DNA of 64,000 bases from Bisporella sp. PMI_857 (taxonomy: Eukaryota > Ascomycota > Leotiomycetes > Helotiales > Helotiaceae). The position numbers and the translations under genes were made by a program. Location: NCBI GenBank assembly GCA_021307315.1, contig JAJSPD010000054.1:278063-342062 (forward strand). Reading direction: 5' to 3'. The notes below the pieces were generated by a model that was given only the letters and a program-made list of their open reading frames with translations, did no database searches and was not told the origin of the DNA. Shown piece by piece: positions 9,494 to 19,452 of the stretch (positions are counted from its first letter, which is position 1; every line of letters starts with the position of its first letter).

Positions 9494-11026
9494 TCATAAC
9501 ATAACTAGAAGGGCAATAAGAACTAGCATCAAGCAAGCAGGGCCACCTCTCGCCCTTTGACTTATGTGTGCTCCACTAGGACTTCCCTTCTGCACAACTG
9601 CGGTCTGCGTAGGAGATAAGTATGAGCAGCTAGCCGTCCCACAGGCATAGCCTTCAGGACAGCAATTCCCCCCTAAACTAGCCGCACAGCTGCTCCAGCC
9701 CGTAGCACACTGCCCTGTCGGCACAGCAAAACCAGCTCCTGCTCCAACAGGCACAACAACAGTTACCGATCCATCTATAATGGTAGTTGAGCTGGTAGCT
9801 GGGCAATCCGTGGTCTGACAATCCCTTCCTGTCCTGCAGCATCCTCCACGATAAAATGCTGAGCATGCATAGAAGCCCGTTGGACAACTACCTCCATTGA
9901 CGGGCGAGGAAGAAGTTGTGGGGAATAAAAATGACGAGCTATCGGTGGTAGGACGGATGGCACCAACTCCAGTTCCGGGGGTTGTTGCGGCCGTTGTTGT
10001 AGGTGAAAATCCTGATATAGGACTACACGAAGTATTTGGTGTACAGTTGTAGCCGTTCTCGCAGCATCCGCCTCCGAAGTTCACTGGGCATGCGTGCGAA
10101 TTCTGGGAACATGCTTGGGTAGTTTGGAGTGCTGTGTTGGCGTCCGAGCTTCTCGAAGAGCTGATGGTGGTAATTCTTGTACTGGTTTGGACTGAGGATG
10201 AGGTTCCAATAGTGAAGGTTTGTGTGACTATCACTGTGACTATAAGAGCTGGGTTGAAGATACCTATATGAACGAACTTAGGATATAGGCTTATTAGATT
10301 TTTGGAAATTAACTTACACCCAACTCCAGCACACACATAATTCGGGATGCAACAACCTCCATACTCATAACTTCCACCTCCAGCAGCACAAGGCGTATTT
10401 GGCACCGCACAAGCTGTGATCGTGCCACCACAAGTACGGCCCTTCTCACAGCATCCCACAGAACCCAAGCCCGTATCTGTAATCGGAAAACATGTCTCAT
10501 CCGTACCGCAACATGAATTCGGAGCCCCGATCGCAGAACAATCTGAAGTCCCAACTGGGCATACAAATGCTCGTTTCTGCAGAGCAGCAAGTGCACCAGC
10601 CGCATCTCGAGCTCGAAGCTCTTGAGACAGAATCCGGTCTTCGTTATGTAGAGCAAACGGAGGTCGGAATGATATAGGCGTCGAAGCGTTTGCTGATAAT
10701 CTAAGCTCCTCTTTCAAGTCTCGCGGCCGTATATGCTGCGCTAAAAGGACTTCTGCCTCTGGTTGTGCCAAACTACCCTGAAACTGCCAGTACTCCAGAT
10801 AGAATTTCTCGTTTGGGTCGTCACTCATTTTCATGACTCCTACTGGACTTCTCTTGTTTTTCTCCCGTTTGTCTGCTGCAGCCTCCACCGCGCGGCGCCC
10901 AAATTGTGACCAGCTGGGACGATACCATTGTGCCTGCGCTAGTGAAGCGCTATCGGTACTCATATAGGACGTAATAAGAAGTAAGAGTGAAGCCGGGAGG
11001 CCGAGGAGCTCTGAGCCGACTCGCAT
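9494..11026 (-). CDS. Secreted Cys-rich GPI-anchored protein
   Basis: Two exons, 11026-10318 and 10263-9494, encode 492 residues. The 54-nt intron is open in frame, but its GTAAGT donor, and the natural join CIFNPALIVTV, argue it is spliced. The N-terminus is a signal peptide (hydrophobic run LPASLLLLITSYM). The body has repeated Cys modules of the type CPVGTSDCSAIGAPNSCCG, CPVNFGGGCCENGYNC, CPTGFYACSAFYRGGCC and CATGWSSCAASLGGNCC, separated by Ser/Thr-rich linkers likely to be O-glycosylated. The C-terminus is a hydrophobic tail (ACLMLVLIALLVML) after a small-residue region, as in GPI-anchored wall proteins. The biochemical role is unknown. Confidence 0.8.
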   Translation of the reverse strand: MRVGSELLGLPASLLLLITSYMSTDSASLAQAQWYRPSWSQFGRRAVEAAADKREKNKRSPVGVMKMSDDPNEKFYLEYWQFQGSLAQPEAEVLLAQHIRPRDLKEELRLSANASTPISFRPPFALHNEDRILSQELRARDAAGALAALQKRAFVCPVGTSDCSAIGAPNSCCGTDETCFPITDTGLGSVGCCEKGRTCGGTITACAVPNTPCAAGGGSYEYGGCCIPNYVCAGVGCKLISKNLISLYPKFVHIGIFNPALIVTVIVTQTFTIGTSSSVQTSTRITTISSSRSSDANTALQTTQACSQNSHACPVNFGGGCCENGYNCTPNTSCSPISGFSPTTTAATTPGTGVGAIRPTTDSSSFLFPTTSSSPVNGGSCPTGFYACSAFYRGGCCRTGRDCQTTDCPATSSTTIIDGSVTVVVPVGAGAGFAVPTGQCATGWSSCAASLGGNCCPEGYACGTASCSYLSPTQTAVVQKGSPSGAHISQRARGGPACLMLVLIALLVML

Positions 11027-12330
11027 CTTGGAGTTGAGATTGGGGTTTGTTTGTAGACGAGTGTGATTGCCTTTTGAGGCGATACGAAATTAGCAGATAT
11101 TACTATAGGTTATCCTTAATGTGAAGTCTAGTCTCACAGGTTCACTGCACCAAAAGCGCAATGTCTCTTGGTGTCGACGTGTGTGGGAGATACTTCCCAG
11201 TATTCAAAACTAGAACCAGAGCCAGCAATCAAATTATTGCGAAATTGGGAGGCAGACAGAAAATATTGTCGCATATAGATACAGCAAAATACTATACAGC
11301 AATAGTATCGTTCCCAATGATGAGTGACAATGAAAGTAGATGCTGTCCATAAACTTGATGGCGGGGCTTACAGATATCTTACTTGCCAGGTCATAAACAG
11401 ATGGCTGGTAAATTGGAAAAAGGAACAATCAACAAGGATAGATACTCAACTACTGGTTTTATAGACCAAATATTTGCATGTTATCTCCATTTGGGAATGT
11501 CAAGTAGATAAAAGGATAACTTGACCAGAATTAACGTTGAGAGGTTGTCACTGAAGGCTGGTGAATGTTAGACATGAATGTATATTATGTCAGCAAACCG
11601 CGCCTAAATCTGCCAAGGGTGTCGTACATGCAATTAAGGTTAGCAGTGTCGGCAAGAATCTCAACTCTGTACATAAGCTGTTCCTATTAAACTTTTCCTT
11701 TCAAGAGTAAAGACGATTCAAGAAGTGCATCTTCCGCTAGAGTCTCGTCTAGATTGTGACGTGATGTCCTTCTGACATCTGGCGACTCATGCTGTGACGC
11801 ATTAGCATTGTAAGGTCTATATTTGCAGTCTAGCAAAGCATTGTTTCTACTTAGAACCATTTTGTTACATATGAGACACTACGGCTTGTGACTTCAAGAT
11901 GAAAATATCACATCAAAGGTCAAAAATCAAAAAGTCTTATCCCTAAAAGAAAATCTTCGACAGTTGACAACATGTTGGTGATCGTGTTTCGAGACTCCTT
12001 GAGGAAGGCTTCAAGCATCGATGGGAGAGAAAGACCACAAAGCGTCAGTCGCAAATTCTTTGTTCCAGAAACCAACGCATGCACACGCGATGAGATAGGT
12101 AAAGCTACGGCATGCTAGACCGTAAGAAACACATGTATCACTTCACAGCAATCTAAAACTAGGGTAACGGAAAGTGTATTTAACGGGGACTATGCTCTAC
12201 GACCATACAACGCGTTGATTGACTCTTTGTGCATAAAGTCTGTAATAGAGCGTGTTTGTTCGACTCCAAGAAGTACAATACATCTGCTTAAGATTTACAA
12301 CTCTTTTGAATGTTCTCAGGTCGAGTCGCC
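11027..12330. other. Divergent intergenic region
   Basis: About 1.3 kb between two divergent genes. I see no supported coding region; it presumably contains both promoters. Confidence 0.4.
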
Positions 12331-14499
12331 ATGGCAAACCCAACCACGGGCATTGATTTCTTCTGCAAGATCAGCAGCCAACACTGGAATTTTGAGCAAC
12401 TTTATTCTGCCTACAACTCGAATCCCAAGCGTTATATGCAGGATCACGTATCAGCCGCCATCCAGCTCCACGCTATCTTCTATCAAAACACCTATGATAG
12501 CACAGATTCAGAAGTTGTGTCTGAGATTGCAAAGAGCGAGGGGCTACTGAAAGCTTTCTGCCTAGCAAGATTCGTGGAGTTGCGCAAATATGGCGTTGAA
12601 GGAGTGGAATCTCTTCGGTCCGTAATTGAGGATGTGTACAAGTACGCGGAGCAGTGGGAAGACGCTGAATTTCTTCGTTCGGTTTCGAAGTACTCGATGG
12701 ACATGATACCCAGCGCTTATCTTGAGCACGATTACGTTGAGGTGTGCGAGCGTTGTCACGCCGACCCTAATTACGCCTTGAGCAGATATCAAGCTCGTCA
12801 ACAAGCTCTGCCTCGACGACCGACGCCAAAGAGCGGTAACGACTTTCATTTGTCAACCTACTACCGCCGCAAGCATGATATTGTTAACTACTGTTGGACG
12901 CGTTTAGCCGAGTTGTGTTTTTTTACTGGCCAAGGCCTCGAAGAAGGGATGCAGCAGATACAAAAAGAGGTGGCGGGGAGAAGCAGATGGCACAATGACG
13001 AGTTTCGGGCTACAATGCCGGCACCATCGGGTCCATTTTCAATACTCAGCTCTATCCGTAGCAAGGCTCAGTCTGTATTGACTCATCTTCGGTGGTCCTA
13101 TCAGCAAAACCCAGCCTACCTTCGACAGGCGATCTCGTGGGAGTACAGATTTTTGTTATGGTCGTTGCTGTTTGCGATCGTCCTATGGGCCCTTGCTTAT
13201 GTCTTGGATTGGGTATATTACACAGCATGGGAATGCGTGGCTTATCATGTGCCCATTTTTGGCACAGTATTTCAACATTGGTTTGGACCTGCGAAGCCTC
13301 CTTCCTGGGGATTTAAATGCCTGCGATCCATGTTTTCAGATACACCAGCGCCCATCTACGACAGTGATCCTGAATGGAATAAGGACTTCCTGAGTTTCAT
13401 GAACCAGACGCTGGACCTAGCGAAGATAGGAATGACCGAGGTTGCACTCGTACCTATGATCACTACATCTCGGTATAATTTGGAATACGCTAGCAAATAC
13501 ATTAGTGCGAGCCCCAAAATTCCCAAGTCTGACAGGAAGCGAATCGAAAGAGAACTTGAAGCACTCATTGAAACGACTAGGGACCTGGGGCAACACTGCA
13601 AAAAATATGAAAACATGGTAGAGATTTTGTTGGCAAATCTTGAACTGCATCTTGAGACGACGTTACATAAAGTCTCGTCCATTGTTAACCTTACTATCAA
13701 GCTCAACCGCCAGCTCCCACGCTGGGTAGAATATCTCATTGAAGTAGGGGCAGATCTTTGCCTCGGTAGCATCACACAATCGCGGCCTGTAGTAGTTTTG
13801 TACTGTCTAATAACAATCTCGGTGGATTACATTTTAAATTGCCAATATACCGAACAAGACGAGCACTGCGTTCGATATAACTCGATTAACCTTGACGAAG
13901 ACATTGCCTCCAGGCTAAATTTCGTGGATAACGGCAGTGGAGGATATAATCTTTCACAGATATCTGCTGAGTGGGGATATCTATTTGCGGTCGTTAAGGC
14001 TGATATCACGGAGCTTCAAATCAAGGCGGCACAAGGGGAGGAAATGATAAATTCGATTGAACGTGGCTTTAGGAAAGTTCAGCCACTGGCCTGGAGGGTA
14101 TACGAGAACGCTGGAAGGAAGGGCAAATATTTGGCAGAAGATCCCTGGCCTTGCGGATGGGGATTGGATGCGTGGTGCAAGTCTAACAAGCTAAAGGCAA
14201 TAATGGAAAAGGAAGACTGGAAAAAGATAAGAAGCGACATACAAAATTCGATGCAAGCTTATAGTTGGGCAAAGGTACATTTTGAAAGCACTGCGCACAT
14301 CCTTGAAAATATGGATCGCCAGGTCGATAGGATGCGCAGGAAGACGGACAGTTTTCACCTCTGGACCAAGGGGAATTCGGACGCGGCGTCACTGCGTGAC
14401 TGGCTTATCGTCAAGAAACTACTCTCCAAGGATCTGCGACCTATCCTCCAGCTCCTTAATGCTGCCCGTCGTCGAGTTGCAACTAAGGAAAGGATTTAG
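12331..14499 (+). CDS. Large hypothetical membrane protein
   Basis: A single long exon of 722 residues; I do not recognise the family. I prefer the ATG at 12331 (context TCGCCATGGC) over an in-frame ATG 21 nt upstream. The protein is mostly alpha-helical in composition. A strong hydrophobic segment (LLWSLLFAIVLWALAYVL, about residues 277-294) with aromatic-rich flanks suggests at least one membrane span, and a weaker one, VVVLYCLITISVDYIL, lies near residue 490. The middle (about 390-450) is rich in Lys/Glu heptad-like sequence and may form a coiled coil. A pair of Cys in EVCERCHADP could be structural. Function unknown. Confidence 0.75.
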   Translation: MANPTTGIDFFCKISSQHWNFEQLYSAYNSNPKRYMQDHVSAAIQLHAIFYQNTYDSTDSEVVSEIAKSEGLLKAFCLARFVELRKYGVEGVESLRSVIEDVYKYAEQWEDAEFLRSVSKYSMDMIPSAYLEHDYVEVCERCHADPNYALSRYQARQQALPRRPTPKSGNDFHLSTYYRRKHDIVNYCWTRLAELCFFTGQGLEEGMQQIQKEVAGRSRWHNDEFRATMPAPSGPFSILSSIRSKAQSVLTHLRWSYQQNPAYLRQAISWEYRFLLWSLLFAIVLWALAYVLDWVYYTAWECVAYHVPIFGTVFQHWFGPAKPPSWGFKCLRSMFSDTPAPIYDSDPEWNKDFLSFMNQTLDLAKIGMTEVALVPMITTSRYNLEYASKYISASPKIPKSDRKRIERELEALIETTRDLGQHCKKYENMVEILLANLELHLETTLHKVSSIVNLTIKLNRQLPRWVEYLIEVGADLCLGSITQSRPVVVLYCLITISVDYILNCQYTEQDEHCVRYNSINLDEDIASRLNFVDNGSGGYNLSQISAEWGYLFAVVKADITELQIKAAQGEEMINSIERGFRKVQPLAWRVYENAGRKGKYLAEDPWPCGWGLDAWCKSNKLKAIMEKEDWKKIRSDIQNSMQAYSWAKVHFESTAHILENMDRQVDRMRRKTDSFHLWTKGNSDAASLRDWLIVKKLLSKDLRPILQLLNAARRRVATKERI

Positions 14500-15240
14500 G
14501 CTAGCAGGATTATTATTTTTCAGGGTCGCGTAATGCTGCATTCCTGAGTCTGAATTGAAGGTGCAAGTACCTACCTAGACAAATCCATCGATTGGTTTAC
14601 AGGACAATCATACATACGATGCTTTACGCATTTCCTTTTTCCAAGAGCTTACGGCAGTTCTTGGCTCTATCTCAATGCCTCTTAAATTCCTGAACTCCGC
14701 AGCTCCGAACTGCACCTTTGTGTGGATAGCAAGTTGTAAATGCTCCCAAAAACAGTTTTGGCCAGCCACAATAGGTTGGGAGGGTGTCCTCAGAAACATA
14801 CAATTCGTTAAATACTGTAGGTTTATAGTGCAATTTTTGCTGTGTACAGTCACAGAAGGCATTTTGATCACCGATGGTGAGCAAGAAGTGCAACGTTATC
14901 AACAACAATGATACGTACACATTTTCGCAGCGTCCTTGGTTAGGCACGCTGCCATTACTAAAAGTGGACACCAAACATATATATATATATATATATGCCA
15001 AGACAATCACATGACAATACAAATAGCTAGCGTTATAGTCATCTTGTGTCGCAACCCCACTCTTCCCGTAGTATAACCATAAAAAGTAAATCCCATCCTT
15101 GTTTTAAATAAAAATATAGGGGGGATATTACCAATCCCAATTATTCCGCGTGATCCCGTGATCGAGCCTCAGCTCTGACGACGCCGACAAAAGCTCCCTA
15201 GAAAACATCTCCGCAAATCACATAGCGCAACGGAAGAAGC
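14500..15240. other. Intergenic, with TA microsatellite
   Basis: No supported gene. A (TA)n tract lies at about 14977-14997. The last 150 bases are the leader of the next gene. Confidence 0.45.
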
Positions 15241-15954
15241 ATGGCACGTACGGATGAGGCCGAAGCCTTCTTTCACGCTGTTTATAGCGCGATCCAGGAA
15301 ATACCGTATGGGAAAGTGACCAGTTACGGGCACATTGCGAAGCTAGTGGGTACTCGTAAGTTTGATCAGCGCTCTGCCGGTGCCTGCCAGATTCTGCGTC
15401 GAGTTTTGGGCTGGTATCGGCTCTATGATGGGTTTTACTTTATTTCATAAATATATATATATATGAAGCAATATTCACAAGTGCTTGCCCATTCAGGGTT
15501 TCAGAGGGGCGGGGGTTTAATTGGTGTCGAAATCAGAGGACCAAAGCCAAAGATTGATAAAAGCAAACATGCAAGACTAACACCCCGTCACAGCACAGAG
15601 ACCGAGACAAGTTGGCGTCTGCCTTAAGCATCTTCCATCAGATCCTTCTCACACGTTCCACAATGGTAATGTTCCCTGGCAGAGAGTGATCAACTCACAG
15701 GGCATTATCTCGCCCCGGTATACCACTTAATCGTCCACCCAACCCTCTACTTGAACTGACAACTTCCCAGGGGACATCCGTCCGGAGCCGCTCACCAAGC
15801 TCAAGTGTTACGAGGCGAAGGTGTAACCGTCAACACCAGCGCGATGGGTGAATTGAGAATAGATTTAGGCGAGTACGGTTGGTTTCCAAGACAGCTTCCG
15901 AGCGAGGAAGCTGCTGGCTTGGCTCCCCATATCGAATCAGACGAAGAACACTAA
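15241..15954 (+). CDS. atl1: Alkyltransferase-like protein (Atl1 type)
   Basis: Three exons, 15241-15355, 15594-15717 and 15771-15954, encode 140 residues. The DNA-binding domain shared with O6-methylguanine-DNA methyltransferase is clear: IPYGKVTSYGHIAKLVGTPQ, RPRQVGVCLKHL, FHNGNVPWQRVINSQGIISPRG, then a C-terminal AHQAQVLRGEGV. In the repair enzymes the active site is PCHR; here the Cys is replaced by Trp (PWQR). This is the hallmark of alkyltransferase-like proteins, which bind O6-alkylguanine without removing the alkyl group and pass it to nucleotide excision repair (known for S. pombe Atl1). The first intron is long for this genome (238 nt) and contains a TA microsatellite; its branch CTAAC and acceptor ACAG are good. 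Confidence 0.93.
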
Positions 15955-16536
15955 TAGACAAAACGGTGAGATGGGAATCACAGGTAAAAATAGTGGTTGG
16001 TGGAAAAGGCAATTGAAGACTTAAAAGCTATGAAGTAGGATAGAAGAAGCATCTATCACAACCTTTTGAAACCCTTCAGAAGCCACTCCATCTAATGTAA
16101 TAACCATGGTCCAAATCTCTGCCACTCTCTCAGCTTCGCCACTCCATTGTGTCTTCCAATGAGAATAGGCCCCTCCCGTCCTCCCATGCTGATTGGCGAA
16201 GTGTCAGATGTCCAATCTTATTGAAAGCAGGTATCGAGCGATTGTTGACTAGATCTGTTGATTTGATATCAGATATGTTCAGAAGTGTAGTATGCGTACC
16301 CACAGCAAGTAAATTCCGAGTTGTCTACCGAATGACTTAGCTATGTGGGACGTGTCATAATGTAACTCTCTGGCCTCTCATCTTTTCCACCGCAACGTGG
16401 AGCACTGGGATCCCTTGCCATATAGTCACCCAGAATAAAGCATTGGGCAGGAACCCAGAGAGTGCTAAACTAATTCCTGCATGATGCATGTGCATCGGCG
16501 CTGCAATTCTTCGCCTTTGGTCTTCAAATTGACGGC
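15955..16536. other. Convergent intergenic region
   Basis: 3' flanks of two converging genes. No supported coding region. Confidence 0.45.
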
Positions 16537-19452
16537 TCATTTAGTCTCCTCCACCCCGTCTGTTCCTCGCGACTGGGGTCCATTTGGATTGTTTGGAGGT
16601 CCGCTCTGCGCATGCTGTGAAAAGTTCTTATTATAGTTGCCGTTTGGATGATTGTTCCTTGGTTGCTGTGGTTGAAATTGGCCCATTTGCTGCTGAGGAC
16701 TAGTGCCAAATTGGTTTGGCCCAGGATAGTTTCCTCTCATTGGCACTACGCCTATGTTAGCACGAGTTACAGAGAGTGATGTCAAGCAGAACCTACTTTG
16801 TTGTGGTTGACCATAAACTTGATTAACGTTTCCATATGTAGGGCCTGGGCTCATGCCAGGGTTCATTCCCCCATACATTTGCTGTTGATGGCCTTGCTGC
16901 GATCCTTGGCTCATCATCATTGGTGCACCCCTGCCTGGACTTGGGTAGCCATTGACTCCCGGCATCACAGGTGGCCCATTTCCAGCTGGGATGAAGTGTC
17001 CCTGTCCCTGAGGATACACCATGTGAGGGGCAGGAGCCATTCCTTGAGATGTCATAAAACCAGGCCCAGGATTCTGCATCATAATGTGTTGGCCCATGTG
17101 CGGCTGCTGTGGCATGAATTGGTGGCTTTGTGACAGAGATCTATATTGTTGCATTGGCGGGGCACCTGGGTACATCATTTGAGGGTTGTAAGCCATCTGG
17201 GCGGCCCCATTCATTGATGGGGACGGGAATGCCAATGGTGCGTTCTGCATGCGCGGCGATGTATAGGATTGTGCCGATTGCGATGGAACCATTCGATGGT
17301 CATCTGCTCCATTGAAAGAGGCATTCGGGCCGTGTTGAGCATGTAAGTTCATATGTGGCGGACGAGGTGAAGGCCTCGGTCCTCCGCCATGTTGTAGATG
17401 AGGTGGAAGCTGGTATTGATGCGCAACCTGTGGGACAGCATGTGGCGGGATAGGTGACAAGGTCTGTGGTGGAAATGGGGTCATCTCGAAGAGCTTGGCA
17501 TAGTTCATATGTATGGTTGAACTTTCAGTATCGTCTTTTGTAGCAATCCTCCACACTGGTGGTGTTTCGTATGCAGGCTTCAATCCGCCTGTAGCTTTCC
17601 AATCCTTTCCTGCGGGTGGCTTCAAAGAAATGATGTATTCCATGGCATTGAACTTTCCTGCGATGGATGGTCGCTCTGAATCCGCGACAGGCTTGCTTCC
17701 GCCCTTGAGCAATGACTTGACCACTGGCGGTGCTGATTCTGCTACAGTTGCAGCTGATCGTGGGCTGGATCCTGTGCTAGGATTGCCATTTGGATTGAAA
17801 GTCGGAGCGTGTGGGCTAGGACGGAACTCGCTACTGTTTGGGTTCAATCTTCCCTGTGCACTTCCTACCCCACTCGATCTACGTGAGAAGTTAGGATCAA
17901 CCAAGTTGGATGGTCCAGTAGGCGGGGGTCTAGGGTCATGAACCGGAATAGGATTTAACTGCATTTGTCCTTGCTTGTTGTCCCACTGCCTTGACCTATT
18001 GTTGGGATTTCCGGGTTGTGGCCTGAATTGCTGGTGAGGTAGGTTCTGTTGGCCTTGTGGTAGGGGTCTGTCATTAGGTCGGTAAGACTGCAAGTGATTT
18101 GGCTGGTAATTCGGGTTACGACCATTGCCCTGGCGATTTGGCAAGTTAGATGGTGGTGTTCCATGAGTTGTGCCAGTAGGACGCTGTGATGCTTTATTGT
18201 CTGCAGCAGGCGCCGGGATTTTGACGGCTTCAGTTGCTTGAGCCGAAGCTTCTTCAGCGTTGCGCTTGGCCTTTTCTTGTATCGCCTTTTGCTTCTGAGG
18301 GTCTTTTGCGATAATGGAGATAAGATCCGAGGGGACTGGTGTATGAAGCTTGAAGCTATCAGCAAACTTCTTCAAGTCATTCAGCTTGATCTCTTTATCA
18401 CTGCGAGCTTTGGCTGTGCGATGCTGCTGAACATTTTTTCTCTCATTGTTGGCAAACGTCTTGAATGCTGTGGCTACATCCCGCTCTACCGTCGCAGTGT
18501 GGTTTGGCACACCATCAGGCTTCACATGCGGCGAAGCTGTCCGGCTAGTATTAGCTGCAGGTGGATCTACTGGCTTGGGCTTTAAATCAGTCGTAGTAGT
18601 TGATCCAGCTGTGGTTGAAGGTATAGGTATTTCTGTTTTGTGCTCTTTTGGAGTGGGTGTTGCGGCAGGTTTAACTTTATCTGCAGGTTTTGAAAGTGAT
18701 ATGATCGCAGGATCAATCGGCGCTCCGGCCACTGTTGCCTGCCCAGGCCCAGTGGGAGGTCGCTTGGCAGGCGGTGTATACTTATTGTTATTCGAGGAGC
18801 TTAGGGGTGGAAAATCCTGTCTGCGAACACCACTATATCTTCTATAAGTTAGCAAAGGCTGATATCTGCCAGAATAAAGCAAGCTCACCTATCTTCTTCA
18901 TCAAGGCCGTTATCGCCCTTCGACAGATTATCTCTGATCCGTTCCTCTGCGACATGTGAATTGGTAGCCACGCTACGCTCAATCTCCTTCGCCTTTCTGT
19001 CTGCGTCGGCCAACCTTTGCTTGTATTGTGGATGACTCTTGTCAATGGCCGTGGTATAAATTTCATCGCGATAGTCGGTGGTTAGACCAAATCGCTTCTC
19101 GTTCTCCGCAAATTGGTCCCACCCGCCAGTGCTACTTGTTGATTTTATGTTGCTAGATTCCAGTGAGCCATCAACGTCTCCTTGAGCATCTGGAACCCAT
19201 CGTTGAAGGGGACGTTCCCCTTGGGTTCTTCCTCCCGAAATTGCACTGTCCGTACGAAACGAGTTATTATTGCCTACTATCGTTAGAACATATAGCTTTC
19301 AAGGTAGTGTGTGATGTACCATTCTGGGACTTTCCATCGGCCTTGTTTATGCTACTTGCTGCCATAGCTCTTCCCTGAAACGACATGCTTTGTTGATCTT
19401 TATGTTTGGCCGTACCGTTTGACAGCTCGTTGGGCTTCTTCCCCGACACCAT
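16537..19452 (-). CDS. pbp1: Ataxin-2 / Pbp1 homologue
   Basis: Four exons, 19452-19320, 19273-18889, 18841-16797 and 16745-16537, encode 923 residues. Exon 2 holds the LsmAD domain: FRTDSAISGG, LQRWVPD, GGWDQFAENEKRFGLTTDY and DEIYTTAIDKSHPQYKQR, ending in NGLDEEDR/RYSGVRR. The remainder is low-complexity Pro/Gln/Asn/Met-rich sequence typical of this stress-granule protein, with a conserved island around MEYIISLKPPAGKDWKATGG. Pbp1 interacts with poly(A)-binding protein and influences mRNA stability and TORC1 in yeast. The N-terminal exon has only 44 residues, and I do not see the Sm-like fold that usually precedes LsmAD, so an unrecognised upstream exon or true loss is possible. Confidence 0.88.

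Noticed and set aside
17513..18847. Long forward open stretches opposite ataxin-2
   Set aside because: Antisense shadows of the Pro/Gln-rich exon; no start context or family.
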